A stretch of 64,000 nt of DNA from Bradyrhizobium tropiciagri (GCF_001189845.1 NZ_LFLZ01000034.1:1-64000); one strand, 5' to 3'; shown: positions 1-8,776, counted from the stretch's first letter. The notes: generated by a model not told the origin, from the letters alone. Numbers and translations are program-made.

Positions 1-30
1 CTCCCTCGCGGAGACTCCCCCTCATCCCGA

Positions 31-56
31 CCTTCTCCCCGCAGGCGGGGAGAAGG
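31..56. repeat. short GC-rich palindromic intergenic repeat
   Basis: Two perfect 12-base arms (CCTTCTCCCCGC and its complement) are separated by AG. Related pyrimidine-rich palindromes recur at 353-478 and 56876-57005. It has no coding content and could fold as a hairpin. Confidence 0.6.
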
Positions 57-97
57 GGAAGTCGCGATCGCGCTCGGGTCGTTGAAGGAGACATGCG

Positions 98-330
98 ATG
101 ACTGAGACCACGGACGCCTGGTGCTCGATCTCGTCGAATGGGTCGCCCGCGAGCCGCGGCCTTACGCCGAGGTGCTCGAGGTCTGGCGCACCTCATGCCC
201 GCGGCTGACGATCTGGGAGGACGCGGTCGACCGCGGCTATGTCGCGCGCCGTCCCTCGGTCGAGGGCCTGCGGGTGATGGTGACGGAAATCGGCGAGACC
301 TTCTTGCGCGCGCATGGGCGGATGCATTGA
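98..330 (+). CDS. small winged-helix-like hypothetical protein, frameshifted near its start
   Basis: A good ribosome site (GAAGGAG at 84-90) precedes ATG at 98, which reads MTETTDAW and then leaves frame. The frame one base back, from 121, carries the body of the protein (LDLVEWVAREPRPYAEVLE, then WRTSCPRLTIWEDAVDRGY). Adding one C after 117 (gcc-ctg-gtg-ctc) joins them into a 77-residue protein, so one base appears to be missing at about 118. The pattern resembles small helix-turn-helix-like hypothetical proteins of Bradyrhizobium, but I cannot name a family. A GTG start at 121 without a ribosome site is the alternative. Function unknown. Confidence 0.6.
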
Positions 331-352
331 GGACGTACCCCGGCGATGCTTT

Positions 353-478
353 CTTCACCTCTCCCGCTTGCGGGGGAGGTCGGATTGCATCTAGATGCAA
401 TCCGTGGTGCTCTCTCCACAAGATGACTCGTGGGGGAACCCCCACCCCGGCCCTCCCCCGCAAGCGGGAGAGGGGGAG
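353..478. repeat. composite palindromic repeat region
   Basis: The stretch between the small gene and the sco gene contains CTCTCCCGCTTGCGGGGGAG-type arms at both ends and a perfect 22-base palindrome centred on CTAG at 382-403. A related block lies at 56876-57005. No open frame here looks real. Confidence 0.6.
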
Positions 479-508
479 TAGTCCCGATGCGGCGCCGGTA
501 ATGCCAAC

Positions 509-1141
509 TCAACGCGCCGGCTCCGCGAGCCTCGGTCTGATGATCTCGACCATGCGGTCGGCCGAGGTGCCCGGCGGGAAGAAGCCGAGATAGTTGCCGT
601 CGCGGTCCATCAGATAGATGTAGGCGGTGTGATCGACGGTGTAGTCGCCGTCCTTCAGCGGGACCCTCGCGTAATAGACCTTGTAGGCATCGGCGACCTG
701 GCGGATCGCTTCACCGCTGCCGGTCAGCCCGATCAGGCGCGGGTGAAACAGCGGCACGTATTCGGCGAGATGGCTAGCGGTGTCGCGCTCGGGATCGACC
801 GTGATGAAGATCGGTTGCACCCGGTCGCCGTCAGGGCCGAGTTTGTCGAGCGCGAGCCCGATCGCCTGCAGATCGGTCGGGCAGACGTCCGGGCAAAAAG
901 TGAAGCCGAAATAGACCAGCATCAGCCTGCCGCGGAAGTCCGCGTCGGTGCGCGCATGGCCGGCCTGATCGGTCAGCGCGAACGGACCGCCGACCGGCTC
1001 CCTGCTCCACATCAGGATGTCCATGATCTCGGCGGCCGAGCGCGCCGATTGCTGTGCCGTATCGCCGGCCAGCACGGGCGCCAGCGTCAGCCACAGGCCG
1101 GCGCCGGCGCACGCAATGCTGCGCAGGATCGATCGGATCAT
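509..1141 (-). CDS. SCO1/SenC family copper-binding protein
   Basis: Predicted 210-residue thioredoxin-fold protein of the SCO family, which delivers copper to or reduces the CuA site of cytochrome c oxidase. It has an N-terminal hydrophobic export segment (about residues 8-25), the copper-binding CPDVC motif (Cys83, Cys87) and the distal His171 in DHTAYIYL, so all three metal ligands are present. Length is typical. Its ATG overlaps the stop codon of the upstream hydrolase gene (ATGA at 1138-1141), so the two are probably translationally coupled. The protein should act in the periplasm, membrane-anchored. No oxidase genes lie nearby, so its specific client is unknown. Confidence 0.9.
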   Translation of the reverse strand: MIRSILRSIACAGAGLWLTLAPVLAGDTAQQSARSAAEIMDILMWSREPVGGPFALTDQAGHARTDADFRGRLMLVYFGFTFCPDVCPTDLQAIGLALDKLGPDGDRVQPIFITVDPERDTASHLAEYVPLFHPRLIGLTGSGEAIRQVADAYKVYYARVPLKDGDYTVDHTAYIYLMDRDGNYLGFFPPGTSADRMVEIIRPRLAEPAR

Positions 1142-2256
1142 ATGCCGAAGGAGAGGCGGCTGCCGGTGGTGGTGACCATCACCTTGTCGCCCATCTGCGC
1201 GGTCGCCTCCTGCACGAAGTTGAGCCCGGAGCAATGCATCGGGATCAATACGTCGGGGTCGAGCTTCTTGATCTCGGCCACCACCTCGGTGAGGTAGTCC
1301 TTCGGCGCCGGCCCGAGATGGAAGCCGCCGACGATCGCGTGCACCTTCTGGATGCTGGAGACCTCCTGCGCCTGCTTCACCGAATTGACGATGCCGACAT
1401 GGCCGCAGGACGAGATCACGACCAGGCCGAAATCCTTCACATTGAAGCAGGTGGCGTGCTCGTGGATGTGCTCGTCCGGCACGATCTTGCCTTCCATCTC
1501 GGCCGGCAGATAGTGGCTGGCGTTGCAGCCGAGCCCGTCCTTCATGCTGAACTCGACCCAGGTCTGCGGCAGCACGCGCTCGATGCTGCGGCGGGTGATC
1601 TTGCCGGTCGTGAAGGCGTGGCCGGCGATCACGGTCGGGGTCTCGCATAGCACGGTGGTGACGCGTTGCGCGGCGAGCTGGCGGCGATCCAGCGTGCCGA
1701 AATCGGCGAACTGGCCTTTGGTTGGGGTCGCGCTGACGCGGTGGCAGAAATTGTCCTCGCCGCCGGCATAAAGCTTCACGTCGGCCGGCAGCTTGTCGCG
1801 GAATTTGTCGAGGAAGCCGTTGAGGCCGCCGAAATGGTCGTAATGCCCGTGGCTCACGATCAATGCGTCGAGCTTCGACGGATCGACGCCGACCAGTTCC
1901 ATGTTGTTGAGCAGGACGTCCGGGGTATAGCCGTAGTCGAGCATCAGCGTGCGCTGCGCGCCCTTGGCCTCCGACTCCAGCCACAGCGACAGGCCCCATT
2001 CATTGTGCAGCGAGCGCTGGTAATTGGCGTTGCGCGACGCCGGGACGATTGAGACGCCGTTGGCCTGTTTCGGCTTGAAGAAGATGTCGAAGCTGGAATC
2101 GACCAGCACGCGGATCGACAGCTTGTCGACGGTCGGCACCTCGATCGGTGCGGCGCTCGCGATCTCGACGCAAGAGAATGCGCCCGCGGCCGCCGCGCCC
2201 GCGATCGCCGCCGAGCCTTTCAGGAAATCGCGTCGTGCCAACTCACGTGTCATCAT
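1138..2256 (-). CDS. exported MBL-fold metallo-hydrolase
   Basis: 372-residue protein with a twin-arginine type signal (LARRDFLKGSAAIAG, residues 6-20) followed by an Ala-rich stretch. The metallo-beta-lactamase metal motif SHGHYDH is at 135-141, with further histidines downstream (SSCGHVG, GGFHLG, PMHCSG). The order resembles COG1237-type hydrolases related to methanopterin-pathway phosphate synthases, but the substrate cannot be read from sequence. ATG at 2253 lies 6 bases after a GGGGG ribosome site and may be the true start. The stop overlaps the start of the sco gene by four bases; the coupling suggests a shared periplasmic role, possibly in metal or redox chemistry, which is inference. 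Confidence 0.85.
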   Translation of the reverse strand: MMTRELARRDFLKGSAAIAGAAAAGAFSCVEIASAAPIEVPTVDKLSIRVLVDSSFDIFFKPKQANGVSIVPASRNANYQRSLHNEWGLSLWLESEAKGAQRTLMLDYGYTPDVLLNNMELVGVDPSKLDALIVSHGHYDHFGGLNGFLDKFRDKLPADVKLYAGGEDNFCHRVSATPTKGQFADFGTLDRRQLAAQRVTTVLCETPTVIAGHAFTTGKITRRSIERVLPQTWVEFSMKDGLGCNASHYLPAEMEGKIVPDEHIHEHATCFNVKDFGLVVISSCGHVGIVNSVKQAQEVSSIQKVHAIVGGFHLGPAPKDYLTEVVAEIKKLDPDVLIPMHCSGLNFVQEATAQMGDKVMVTTTGSRLSFGI

Positions 2257-2473
2257 AATCCCCCTTGTTCTGAAAATTCTTCAATTCGAAGCACGCGGAG
2301 CCTAGGTGCAATCGGGGCGCGGCTCAATCGGGCGCTTGCGTTGTTTGCAGATCACATTCGCGCGCTGTGCAATGCGCTGCCATTGACTTGGCTGCCGCTT
2401 TGCGCCCAACTTCATGCATTCGCATCTTTTCGCCGATGCGTCAGCAATCCCTTGCAAATGCAGGATCACGCCC

Positions 2474-3181
2474 ATGATCGATCTCCACTATTGGTCCACG
2501 CCGAACGGTCACAAGATCACGATGTTTCTTGAGGAGACCGGCCTGGAGTACAAGGTTTTCCCGGTGAACATCGGCAAGGGCGATCAGTTCAAGCCGGACT
2601 TCCTGCAGGTCGCGCCGAACAACCGCATTCCGGCCATCGTCGATCACGCGCCGAAGGGCGGCGGCAAACCGATCTCCTTGTTCGAATCCGGCGCGATCCT
2701 GCTCTATCTCGCCGAGAAGACCGGCAAGTTCCTCCCCGAAGATCTCTACGGCCGCTATGACGCGATCCAGTGGACGTTCTGGCAAATGGGCGGGCTCGGG
2801 CCGATGGCCGGGCAGAACCATCACTTCCGCAACTACGCGGTCGAGAAGCTGCCTTACGCGATCGAGCGTTATGTGAACGAGACCAACCGGCTCTATGGCG
2901 TGCTCAACAAGCGCCTTGCCGACCGCGAATTCATCGCCGGCGACTATTCGATCGCCGACATGGCGAGCTATCCCTGGGTCGTGCCCTACAAGAACCAGGG
3001 CCAGGAGATCGACGACTTTCCGCATCTGAAGCGCTGGCTGGAGACGATCGGCAAGCGCCCGGCGACCGAGCGCGCCTATGCCAAGGCCAAGGAGGTCAAT
3101 CCGAACTTCGGCCAGCCCGCGATCCGCACCGAGGAGGAGCGCAAGCTGCTGTTCGGGCAGACCGCGGCGGTGGTTCGGTAG
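2474..3181 (+). CDS. glutathione S-transferase family protein, YfcG/YghU type
   Basis: 235-residue soluble protein. The N-terminal thioredoxin-like domain starts IDLHYWSTPNGHK; the Thr-Pro-Asn motif (residues 9-11) is that of the YfcG/YghU disulfide-bond reductases, which bind glutathione without a catalytic Cys. The FESGAILLYL segment is the usual glutathione-binding turn, followed by an all-helical C-terminal domain with IADMASYPW. Start chosen at ATG 2474 because the family begins here; an in-frame upstream start would add non-conserved sequence. It is divergent from the MBL-fold gene with a 217-base gap. Likely cytosolic thiol/disulfide or detoxification enzyme; substrate unknown. Confidence 0.88.
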   Translation: MIDLHYWSTPNGHKITMFLEETGLEYKVFPVNIGKGDQFKPDFLQVAPNNRIPAIVDHAPKGGGKPISLFESGAILLYLAEKTGKFLPEDLYGRYDAIQWTFWQMGGLGPMAGQNHHFRNYAVEKLPYAIERYVNETNRLYGVLNKRLADREFIAGDYSIADMASYPWVVPYKNQGQEIDDFPHLKRWLETIGKRPATERAYAKAKEVNPNFGQPAIRTEEERKLLFGQTAAVVR

Positions 3182-3200
3182 GACTCGGCTCTCTCCCCCT

Positions 3201-3284
3201 CATTGCGAGGAGCGAAGCGACGAAGCAATCCATCCTTCCGCGTACGCGGATCGATGGATTGCTTCGCTTCGCTCGCAATGACGG
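3201..3284. repeat. dispersed inverted repeat, family A (copy 1)
   Basis: Long imperfect palindrome with arms CATTGCGAGGAGCGAAGCG and ATTGCTTCGCTTCGC..GCAATG, capable of a long hairpin. The same element recurs at 46619-46702. It sits between the 3' ends of the convergent GST and crotonase genes. Confidence 0.85.
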
Positions 3285-3302
3285 TGTGGGCGCGAGCGCG
3301 GG

Positions 3303-4094
3303 CTACGCCCCCACATACTTCGCCGGCCGCCGCTCCTTCCACGCCGCCAGGCCCTCAGCGAGATCGCGGCTCGGCACCAGCGCGGCGAACTGCTCGCTCT
3401 CGACCAGGAGGCCTTCGGCAATCGGCATGTTGAGCCCGCGTGTCACCGCGGTGATGGTGCCGGCGACGGCGCCGGGCGAATGCCTGGTGATGCGGCCGGC
3501 GAGATCGCGCGCCGCCGTCAACAATTGCTCGTGCGGCACGATGCTGTTGATCAGCCCGATCTCGCGCGCGTGCTCGGGCGGGAACGGATCTCCTGCGAGC
3601 AGCAGCTCGAGGGCGCGCTTGCGACCTGCCAGCCGCGGCAGCCGCTGCGTGCCGCCGAAGGTCGGGGGCATGCCGAGCTTGATCTCGGGTTTTGCAAACA
3701 GCGCGCGGTCGCTGGCGATGGAGAGATGCACGGCTTCGGTGATCTCGCAGCCGCCGCCGAAGGCAAGCCCGTTGACCGCGGCGATCACAGGCTTCTTGAA
3801 CGCCTCGAGCCGCGCGGTCATGGCTTGTCCCCGGCGAACGAAGTCGCGCACCGCAACAGCCGCTCCCTGTTTGACGCTTTCGGAGAACTCCTTGATGTCG
3901 GCGCCTGCCGAGAACGCGCGCTCGCCGGCGCCGGTCAGGATCACCGCGCGCACCGCGGCATCGCCCTCGATGCGGTCGAGCGCCGCCATCAACTGATCGA
4001 TCAGCGCGTAGTTCAGCGCGTTGAGCTGCTCAGGACGGTTCAGGGTGATCAGGGCGGTCCCGTCTTTGATCTCGAGCAGAATGGGTTCGGGCAT
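3303..4094 (-). CDS. enoyl-CoA hydratase/isomerase family protein
   Basis: 263-residue crotonase-fold protein. The oxyanion-hole motif GERAFSAGADIKEF and the second loop FGGGCEIT are present. Both acidic residues expected of a true hydratase can be matched: Glu in GGGCE, and Glu in KPEIKLGMPPTFGGTQRLPR. Start is ATG at 4094 (MPEPILLEI), seven bases after GGAG. It faces a TetR regulator across an 85-base gap that holds a TGTATA/TATACA inverted repeat, so it is probably a regulated step of fatty-acid or aromatic acyl-CoA breakdown. Substrate unknown. Confidence 0.87.
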   Translation of the reverse strand: MPEPILLEIKDGTALITLNRPEQLNALNYALIDQLMAALDRIEGDAAVRAVILTGAGERAFSAGADIKEFSESVKQGAAVAVRDFVRRGQAMTARLEAFKKPVIAAVNGLAFGGGCEITEAVHLSIASDRALFAKPEIKLGMPPTFGGTQRLPRLAGRKRALELLLAGDPFPPEHAREIGLINSIVPHEQLLTAARDLAGRITRHSPGAVAGTITAVTRGLNMPIAEGLLVESEQFAALVPSRDLAEGLAAWKERRPAKYVGA

Positions 4095-4147
4095 GTGCAA
4101 TCTCCGGCATTGGTGTCGGAGTCGAATGTAGAGGCCGCCGGAATTTG

Positions 4148-4171
4148 TGTATATTCACTGGTTAGTATACA
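4148..4171. promoter_or_regulatory. candidate TetR operator in divergent promoter
   Basis: TGTATA (4148-4153) and TATACA (4166-4171) form an inverted repeat with a 12-base spacer, in an AT-rich patch within a GC-rich genome. It lies between the crotonase start (4094) and the TetR start (4180). Position and symmetry suit an autoregulatory operator; the assignment is inference. Confidence 0.5.
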
Positions 4172-4179
4172 TACGACGG

Positions 4180-4776
4180 ATGCCCAGACCCTCCGAGCCC
4201 ACCCGCGCGCGCATCGTCCAGGCGGCGAGCGCGCTGTTCTACAATGAAGGCATCCGCCGCGTGAGCGTCGACGAGGTCGCCGCCAAGGCCGGCCTCACCA
4301 AGCGCACGCTGTATTATCACTTCAAGAGCAAGGACGATTTGGTCGCCGCCTATCTCGCCGCGCGCGACCAGCCCAACCTCGCGCTGTTCCGGACCTGGTT
4401 CGCGGAGGCCGAAGGCGGCCTGCCGGCGAAGGTCGAGGCGATCTTCAAGAACCTCGCGCGCTCGGCGCGGCATCCGAAATGGAAAGGCTGCGGCTTCCTG
4501 CGCACCTCGGCCGAGCTCGCCAACCTGCCCGGCCATCCCGCGATCCGGATCGGCGCCGCGCACAAGAAGAAGTTCGAGGACTGGCTGCGCGCCACTTTCG
4601 CGGAGCAGGGGATCGCCGATCCGCTCAAGCTGGCGCGGCAGATCCTGCTGCTGCTGGACGGCTCATTCGCCGTCGTGCTGTTGCATCGCGACGCGAGCTA
4701 CATGGAGACGGCGGGCGAGGCCGCGCGCACGCTGATCGAGACGGCGCTGGCGAAGCCGAGGCGAAAACGGGGGTAG
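4180..4776 (+). CDS. TetR/AcrR family transcriptional regulator
   Basis: 198-residue repressor-type protein. The N-terminal helix-turn-helix (about residues 8-55) reads TRARIVQAASALFYNEGIR, then VSVDEVAAKAGLTKRTLYYHF, a standard TetR recognition helix. The C-terminal part is helical and binds an unknown ligand. ATG 4180 is preferred because family members begin just before the TRARIVQAA helix. Divergent from the crotonase gene with an inverted repeat between them, which suggests local control of that gene and of itself. Confidence 0.9.
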   Translation: MPRPSEPTRARIVQAASALFYNEGIRRVSVDEVAAKAGLTKRTLYYHFKSKDDLVAAYLAARDQPNLALFRTWFAEAEGGLPAKVEAIFKNLARSARHPKWKGCGFLRTSAELANLPGHPAIRIGAAHKKKFEDWLRATFAEQGIADPLKLARQILLLLDGSFAVVLLHRDASYMETAGEAARTLIETALAKPRRKRG

Positions 4777-4918
4777 GGCGTGAGTTGCATTCGGGCAACA
4801 TCGTTCGGAAAGATGGGGCGTTAACCTTCTTTCGCCATTGCGCGACCACGCCCTGAGCAGACAATCCGCATCGTCACATGCTTGCAATCTGGCTCCCGAG
4901 GAGCCCGTGGAGGCTGGG

Positions 4919-6094
4919 ATGATGAACTCGCGGCGGGTGCGGGCGGCGGCATTGAGCGGGACGGTCGTTCTGTCGGGCTGTATTGTCTCGTGGTTTGCGG
5001 CGTTCGGTTCGGCTGGCACCGAGAAGATCGGTGCGTCGGTCACCGATGCGTCAGTTACCGGTGCGGCGGTTGACGAGTCCCGCACACCTGCAGTCGTCGC
5101 CGATGCCGTATCGGCGACATCGCCAGCAACTGCCGCGTCGAACGCTGCCGTCGATGGCCCTCACTCACCGGCCATGAGCGAACAGGAAGCGGTGGCGACC
5201 GCCCACGCTGCGCCGACCGTCCACGAGGCGGAACCTGTCGTCGAGGCCGCGTTGACCGATCCGGCGCTGCCGCCGGACATTCAACCGCCGCTGGCGCCGG
5301 CAGCGAACACGCCGGATCCGGAGCCTCGCGTGGCCAAGCCGGCGGTGGACTCCGTCGAAATCCTTGACGAGTGCTGGGATGTCAACGCCTGCGTCGATCG
5401 CTATCTGTGGGCGCTCTATCAAAGGACGCCCAAGGAAGACACCATCAAGGTGCCGGAGCAGAGGCAGGTGACGGTCAAGAGAAAGAAGAAGATGGTGACG
5501 GTCACCAGAACCTTCACCAGGCTCGTCGATGAGGATTTCGCCTGGAAGGACACCAAGGCGGCCGAAAGAGCCGGCATGCCGATGATGGACTACGTCATGG
5601 GAGGCGTCGATCGGAGCTTCAAGCTGAAGCTCTTTCATGCGCTTCTCGCGGCGGAACAGGCCGGCCTGTCGCCCGGCATCACCAGCGCCTTCCGCGATGA
5701 CTACCGCCAGTCGATTGCAAGCGGGCTGAAGGCGGCCAGCAACAAATCGTATCACGGCGGCAGCTTCCGTGGCGGCTACGGCCATGGGCTCGCGGCCGAC
5801 ATCGTCAGCATCGACGGCGCGACACGCGACGACCGTTGGAGATCGTCGGAAAGGCTCTGGAAATGGGTCGACGCGCACGGCAAGGAGTTTGGCGTCGCGC
5901 GCCCCTATCTCGATTTTGACCCGCCCCATCTGGCGCCGATCGATGGCAAGGAATATGCCGCTCACCGCGGTGGCGGCGAAACGCGGCACGCGGCGCGGGA
6001 CGCGAAGACGCGCAGCCGCCACGCGGCGCACGACAATCGCGCCGCGGTGAAACGCGCAAAGACCGCGAAGTCATCGAAGGTGCGAACGACCTGA
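4919..6094 (+). CDS. secreted M15-like (VanY/D,D-carboxypeptidase fold) domain protein
   Basis: 391-residue exported protein. The N-terminus is a short hydrophobic segment with a possible lipobox LSGC (Cys21), though the hydrophobic run continues after the Cys and may instead be a membrane anchor. Residues about 25-140 are Ala/Thr/Pro-rich linker, starting with repeats of VTDASVTGA type. The C-terminal domain has TSAFRDDYRQS, SYHGGSFRGGYGHGLAADIV and a final FDPPHLAP; the spaced His/Asp/His residues match the zinc site of the M15 peptidase fold. The tail is rich in His, Arg and Lys and could bind peptidoglycan or DNA. GGAGGC upstream supports ATG 4919. Likely cell-wall remodelling; not proven. 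Confidence 0.7.
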   Translation: MMNSRRVRAAALSGTVVLSGCIVSWFAAFGSAGTEKIGASVTDASVTGAAVDESRTPAVVADAVSATSPATAASNAAVDGPHSPAMSEQEAVATAHAAPTVHEAEPVVEAALTDPALPPDIQPPLAPAANTPDPEPRVAKPAVDSVEILDECWDVNACVDRYLWALYQRTPKEDTIKVPEQRQVTVKRKKKMVTVTRTFTRLVDEDFAWKDTKAAERAGMPMMDYVMGGVDRSFKLKLFHALLAAEQAGLSPGITSAFRDDYRQSIASGLKAASNKSYHGGSFRGGYGHGLAADIVSIDGATRDDRWRSSERLWKWVDAHGKEFGVARPYLDFDPPHLAPIDGKEYAAHRGGGETRHAARDAKTRSRHAAHDNRAAVKRAKTAKSSKVRTT

Positions 6095-6114
6095 GCGGGC
6101 TCGCGATGGTGCGT

Positions 6115-6178
6115 ATGGTGGGTTAGCCCACCGGAGCGACGCAGAGCGCGTCCGATGACGGCTCCGGCGTAACCCGCC
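6115..6178. repeat. dispersed inverted repeat, family H
   Basis: Arms of the type GGTGGGTTAGCCCACCGGAG and CTCCGGCGTAACCCGCC flank a short loop between the convergent peptidase and HAD genes. Only one copy is seen in this window. Confidence 0.55.
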
Positions 6179-6209
6179 AGCGTGGTACCCGAAGTGCTCG
6201 CAATGACGC

Positions 6210-6896
6210 TTAAACCGCGCCGCGCTCCTGCAACAGCGCCAGCACCGCGTTGAGGTCGGGCAGCACGGCCGCGCATTTCGCGCGGGTCTCTTCTGTCGGC
6301 GGCGCCATGTCGGGGACCATCAATGTGATCGCGCCGGCGGCGTGCGCGGCGGCGACGCCGTGGTTGGAATCCTCCACCGCGATGCAGGCGGCCGGCGTCA
6401 CACCAAGCCGCGCGGCGGCCTTGAGATAGAGCGCCGGATCCGGCTTGCCATGCGTCACATCGTCGAGAGTCAGCAGCGTATCGAAACGATCGCGGATCCC
6501 GGCGAGGGTGAGATGGCGCTCGGCGGTACGGCGCGATGACGAGGTCACGATCGCGGTCCGGCAGTCGGCCGCGGCAAGGCCGTCGAGCAGCTCGATCGTA
6601 CCGGGCTTGAGCGGCAGGCCGGCGTTGAACATGCGATCGCGGGTAACGATGAAGGCGCGATTGACCTCGGCAAGCGGAAATGCCGCGCCGTAATGCTCGC
6701 GCAGCATCGCCTCGCAGACCGGGCCGGGAAGCCCGACCATGGAATGGCACAGCGCGACGACGTCGTCGGTGTAGCCGCATGCATTGAGCGCCGCGACCAA
6801 GCTGTCAAAGTAGACCTTCTCGGTGTCGAGCAGCGTGCCGTCCATGTCGAGCAGGACAGCGTCGACGGTCCAGGACGTGTTCACTTGTATGTTCAC
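6210..6896 (-). CDS. HAD family phosphatase (beta-phosphoglucomutase-like subfamily)
   Basis: 228-residue haloacid dehalogenase-type hydrolase. Motif I is LLDMDGTLLDT (nucleophile Asp in DMDGT), motif II IVTSSS, motif III the Lys of HGKPDP, and motif IV VEDSNHG; a helical cap lies between I and II. The start is GTG at 6896, which overlaps the TGA of the upstream CWC gene (GTGA), so it is probably translated by coupling. GTG at 6884 is the alternative. Likely acts on a small sugar phosphate or phosphoglycolate; substrate cannot be read. Confidence 0.85.
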   Translation of the reverse strand: MNIQVNTSWTVDAVLLDMDGTLLDTEKVYFDSLVAALNACGYTDDVVALCHSMVGLPGPVCEAMLREHYGAAFPLAEVNRAFIVTRDRMFNAGLPLKPGTIELLDGLAAADCRTAIVTSSSRRTAERHLTLAGIRDRFDTLLTLDDVTHGKPDPALYLKAAARLGVTPAACIAVEDSNHGVAAAHAAGAITLMVPDMAPPTEETRAKCAAVLPDLNAVLALLQERGAV

Positions 6897-7108
6897 TTGC
6901 CGCTCACCGCTGCTTGTTGTTCCGCCAGTTTCCGCAAGCATGCCGGGCACAGGCAGTCGGCGCTATCGGTTGGCATCGGCAGGCGAAAGCTCTCGTCGAA
7001 GCACCAGCACGATCCCGTGAGCGAGCAGGAGAACTCGCTGCCGCAGGCCGTGCAGGCGAGCCGGCGCGGTGATGCCTGTTCGGAACGATCGCTTGACGAG
7101 AGGTCCAT
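6893..7108 (-). CDS. cysteine-rich CWC family protein
   Basis: 71-residue protein with eight or so cysteines in the CWC pattern: CTACGSEFSC, then GSCWC, then CLCPACL. The arrangement suggests a small metal-binding (zinc or iron) fold; the family has no assigned function. ATG 7108 begins MDLSSSDRSEQ; no strong ribosome site is visible. Its stop overlaps the HAD phosphatase GTG start by four bases, and it diverges from the DUF1800 gene. The coupling to a phosphatase is the only clue to its role. Confidence 0.8.
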   Translation of the reverse strand: MDLSSSDRSEQASPRRLACTACGSEFSCSLTGSCWCFDESFRLPMPTDSADCLCPACLRKLAEQQAAVSGK

Positions 7109-7211
7109 TTCTAACCGCGATTTAATGCGCGAATTAATCTCGGGTTCATCCCGGACCGCGCTATGATGCCGGCAACTGATATAGCCGGGATAGGCCGTTA
7201 AGGGAATTCTG

Positions 7212-8774
7212 ATGGCCCGTGATTCGCAAGCCGCGCTGATTGCGCTCAACCGGTTTGGATTTGGCGCCCGCGGCGGGGCGTCCGGCGACTTCATCAACGC
7301 AGCCTCCGATCCGCGCGGTTTCGTGCTGGCGGAACTGGCGCGTCCGAACGGCGCGCTGCTTGAAGTGCCGGGCCTGCTCTCGACGCCGGAGCTCGGCAAG
7401 CAGGTGTTCGACTATCAGTTCGAGATCCAGCAGGCGCGCAACGCCGCGAAAGCCGCGCAGCAAGGCGCGAGCGAGACGCCGCCGCAAGACGCAAAGCCGC
7501 AACCGCGGCGCAATCTGTCGCTGTCGACTGCTGCGAAGGAGATCGCCGGCAGGGATCCGGCGATGCAGCCGCAGGCCGCCGATGGCGCCAATGCGGCGAT
7601 GTCGTCGTCCGCGACGATGCAGCCATCGGTCAATCCGCCGAAGCCACCGGCGCAGCCGCTCAACATCATCCAGAAGACTTTTCGCGCCGAGGCGCTGGCG
7701 CGGCTGCAACGCGGCGTGGTCGCCGATTGCGGTTTCGTCGAGCGGCTCGTGGTGTTCTGGTCCAACCACTTCTGCATCTCCGCCAACAAGGGCGCGCTGG
7801 CGCGGATGTGGGCCGGCTCGTTCGAGCGCGAGGCGATCCGCCCGCACGTGCTTGGTCGCTTCGGCGACATGCTGAAAGCCGTCGAGCAGCATCCGGCGAT
7901 GCTGTTCTTCCTCGACAACCAGCAATCGCTCGGGCCGGAGTCGCGCGCCGGCATCAACCGCAATCGCGGCCTGAACGAGAACCTCGCGCGCGAGATCATG
8001 GAGCTGCATACGCTCGGCGTCGGCGGTGGCTACACCCAGGACGACGTCACGGCGCTGGCGCGCGTCATCACCGGCTGGACCTTCGCCGGCCGCCGTGGCC
8101 AGCTCGGCACGCCCGGCAGCTTCGTGTTCAACGCCAATGCGCACCAGCCCGGTCCGCAGCAGGTGCTGGGCAAGACCTATGCGCAGGCCGGCGTCGCGCA
8201 GGGCGAGGCGGTGCTGTCCGACATCGCGCGGCATCCCTCCACCGCGAAGTTCATAGCGACCAAATTCGCCCGTCACTTCGTCGCCGACGATCCGCCGCCG
8301 GCGCTGGTGGCGAAGTTGCAGGACACCTTTACCAGGACGGACGGCGATCTCAGGGCCCTCGCCACCGCGCTCGTTCAGTCGAACGAGGCGTGGCAGGCGC
8401 CGCTGACGAAGATGCGTTCGCCTTACGAATTCCTGCTGGCCTCCGGCCGGCTGCTGGCGCGCAATCCCGAGGACCCGGGCCGCTATCTCAACGGCCTCAA
8501 TTTGCTCGGCCAACCGCTGTGGTCGCCGGCCGGGCCGAACGGTTTCCCCGACACCGCGGCGGCCTGGGCGGCGCCTGAAGGCATCAAGCTCAGGCTCGAC
8601 ATTTCCGCGCAGCTCGCCTCCCAGCTGGCCGACCGGTTCGACCCGCGCGACCTGCTCGAACTCGTTGCCGCGGATGCCGCCGCGCCGGAGACGCGGCGCA
8701 CCATCGAGCGCGCGGAATCGCGACAGCAGGCGCTGGCGCTGCTGTTGATGTCGCCGGAATTCCAGAGGAGGTGA
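7212..8774 (+). CDS. DUF1800 family protein
   Basis: 520-residue protein matching the DUF1800 pattern: a start RDSQAALIALNRFGFGARGG, central FWSNHFCIS, RGLNENLAREIMELHTLGV and a segment GYTQDDVTALARVITGW. A Gln/Ala/Pro-rich insert lies at about residues 85-150. No clear signal peptide is seen. Members are found next to DUF1501 genes, as here, and the pair is thought to be exported, possibly cell-surface associated, with no established activity. The AGGAGG ribosome site of the next gene overlaps its stop codon, so the two form an operon. Confidence 0.88.
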   Translation: MARDSQAALIALNRFGFGARGGASGDFINAASDPRGFVLAELARPNGALLEVPGLLSTPELGKQVFDYQFEIQQARNAAKAAQQGASETPPQDAKPQPRRNLSLSTAAKEIAGRDPAMQPQAADGANAAMSSSATMQPSVNPPKPPAQPLNIIQKTFRAEALARLQRGVVADCGFVERLVVFWSNHFCISANKGALARMWAGSFEREAIRPHVLGRFGDMLKAVEQHPAMLFFLDNQQSLGPESRAGINRNRGLNENLAREIMELHTLGVGGGYTQDDVTALARVITGWTFAGRRGQLGTPGSFVFNANAHQPGPQQVLGKTYAQAGVAQGEAVLSDIARHPSTAKFIATKFARHFVADDPPPALVAKLQDTFTRTDGDLRALATALVQSNEAWQAPLTKMRSPYEFLLASGRLLARNPEDPGRYLNGLNLLGQPLWSPAGPNGFPDTAAAWAAPEGIKLRLDISAQLASQLADRFDPRDLLELVAADAAAPETRRTIERAESRQQALALLLMSPEFQRR

Positions 8775-8776
8775 CG

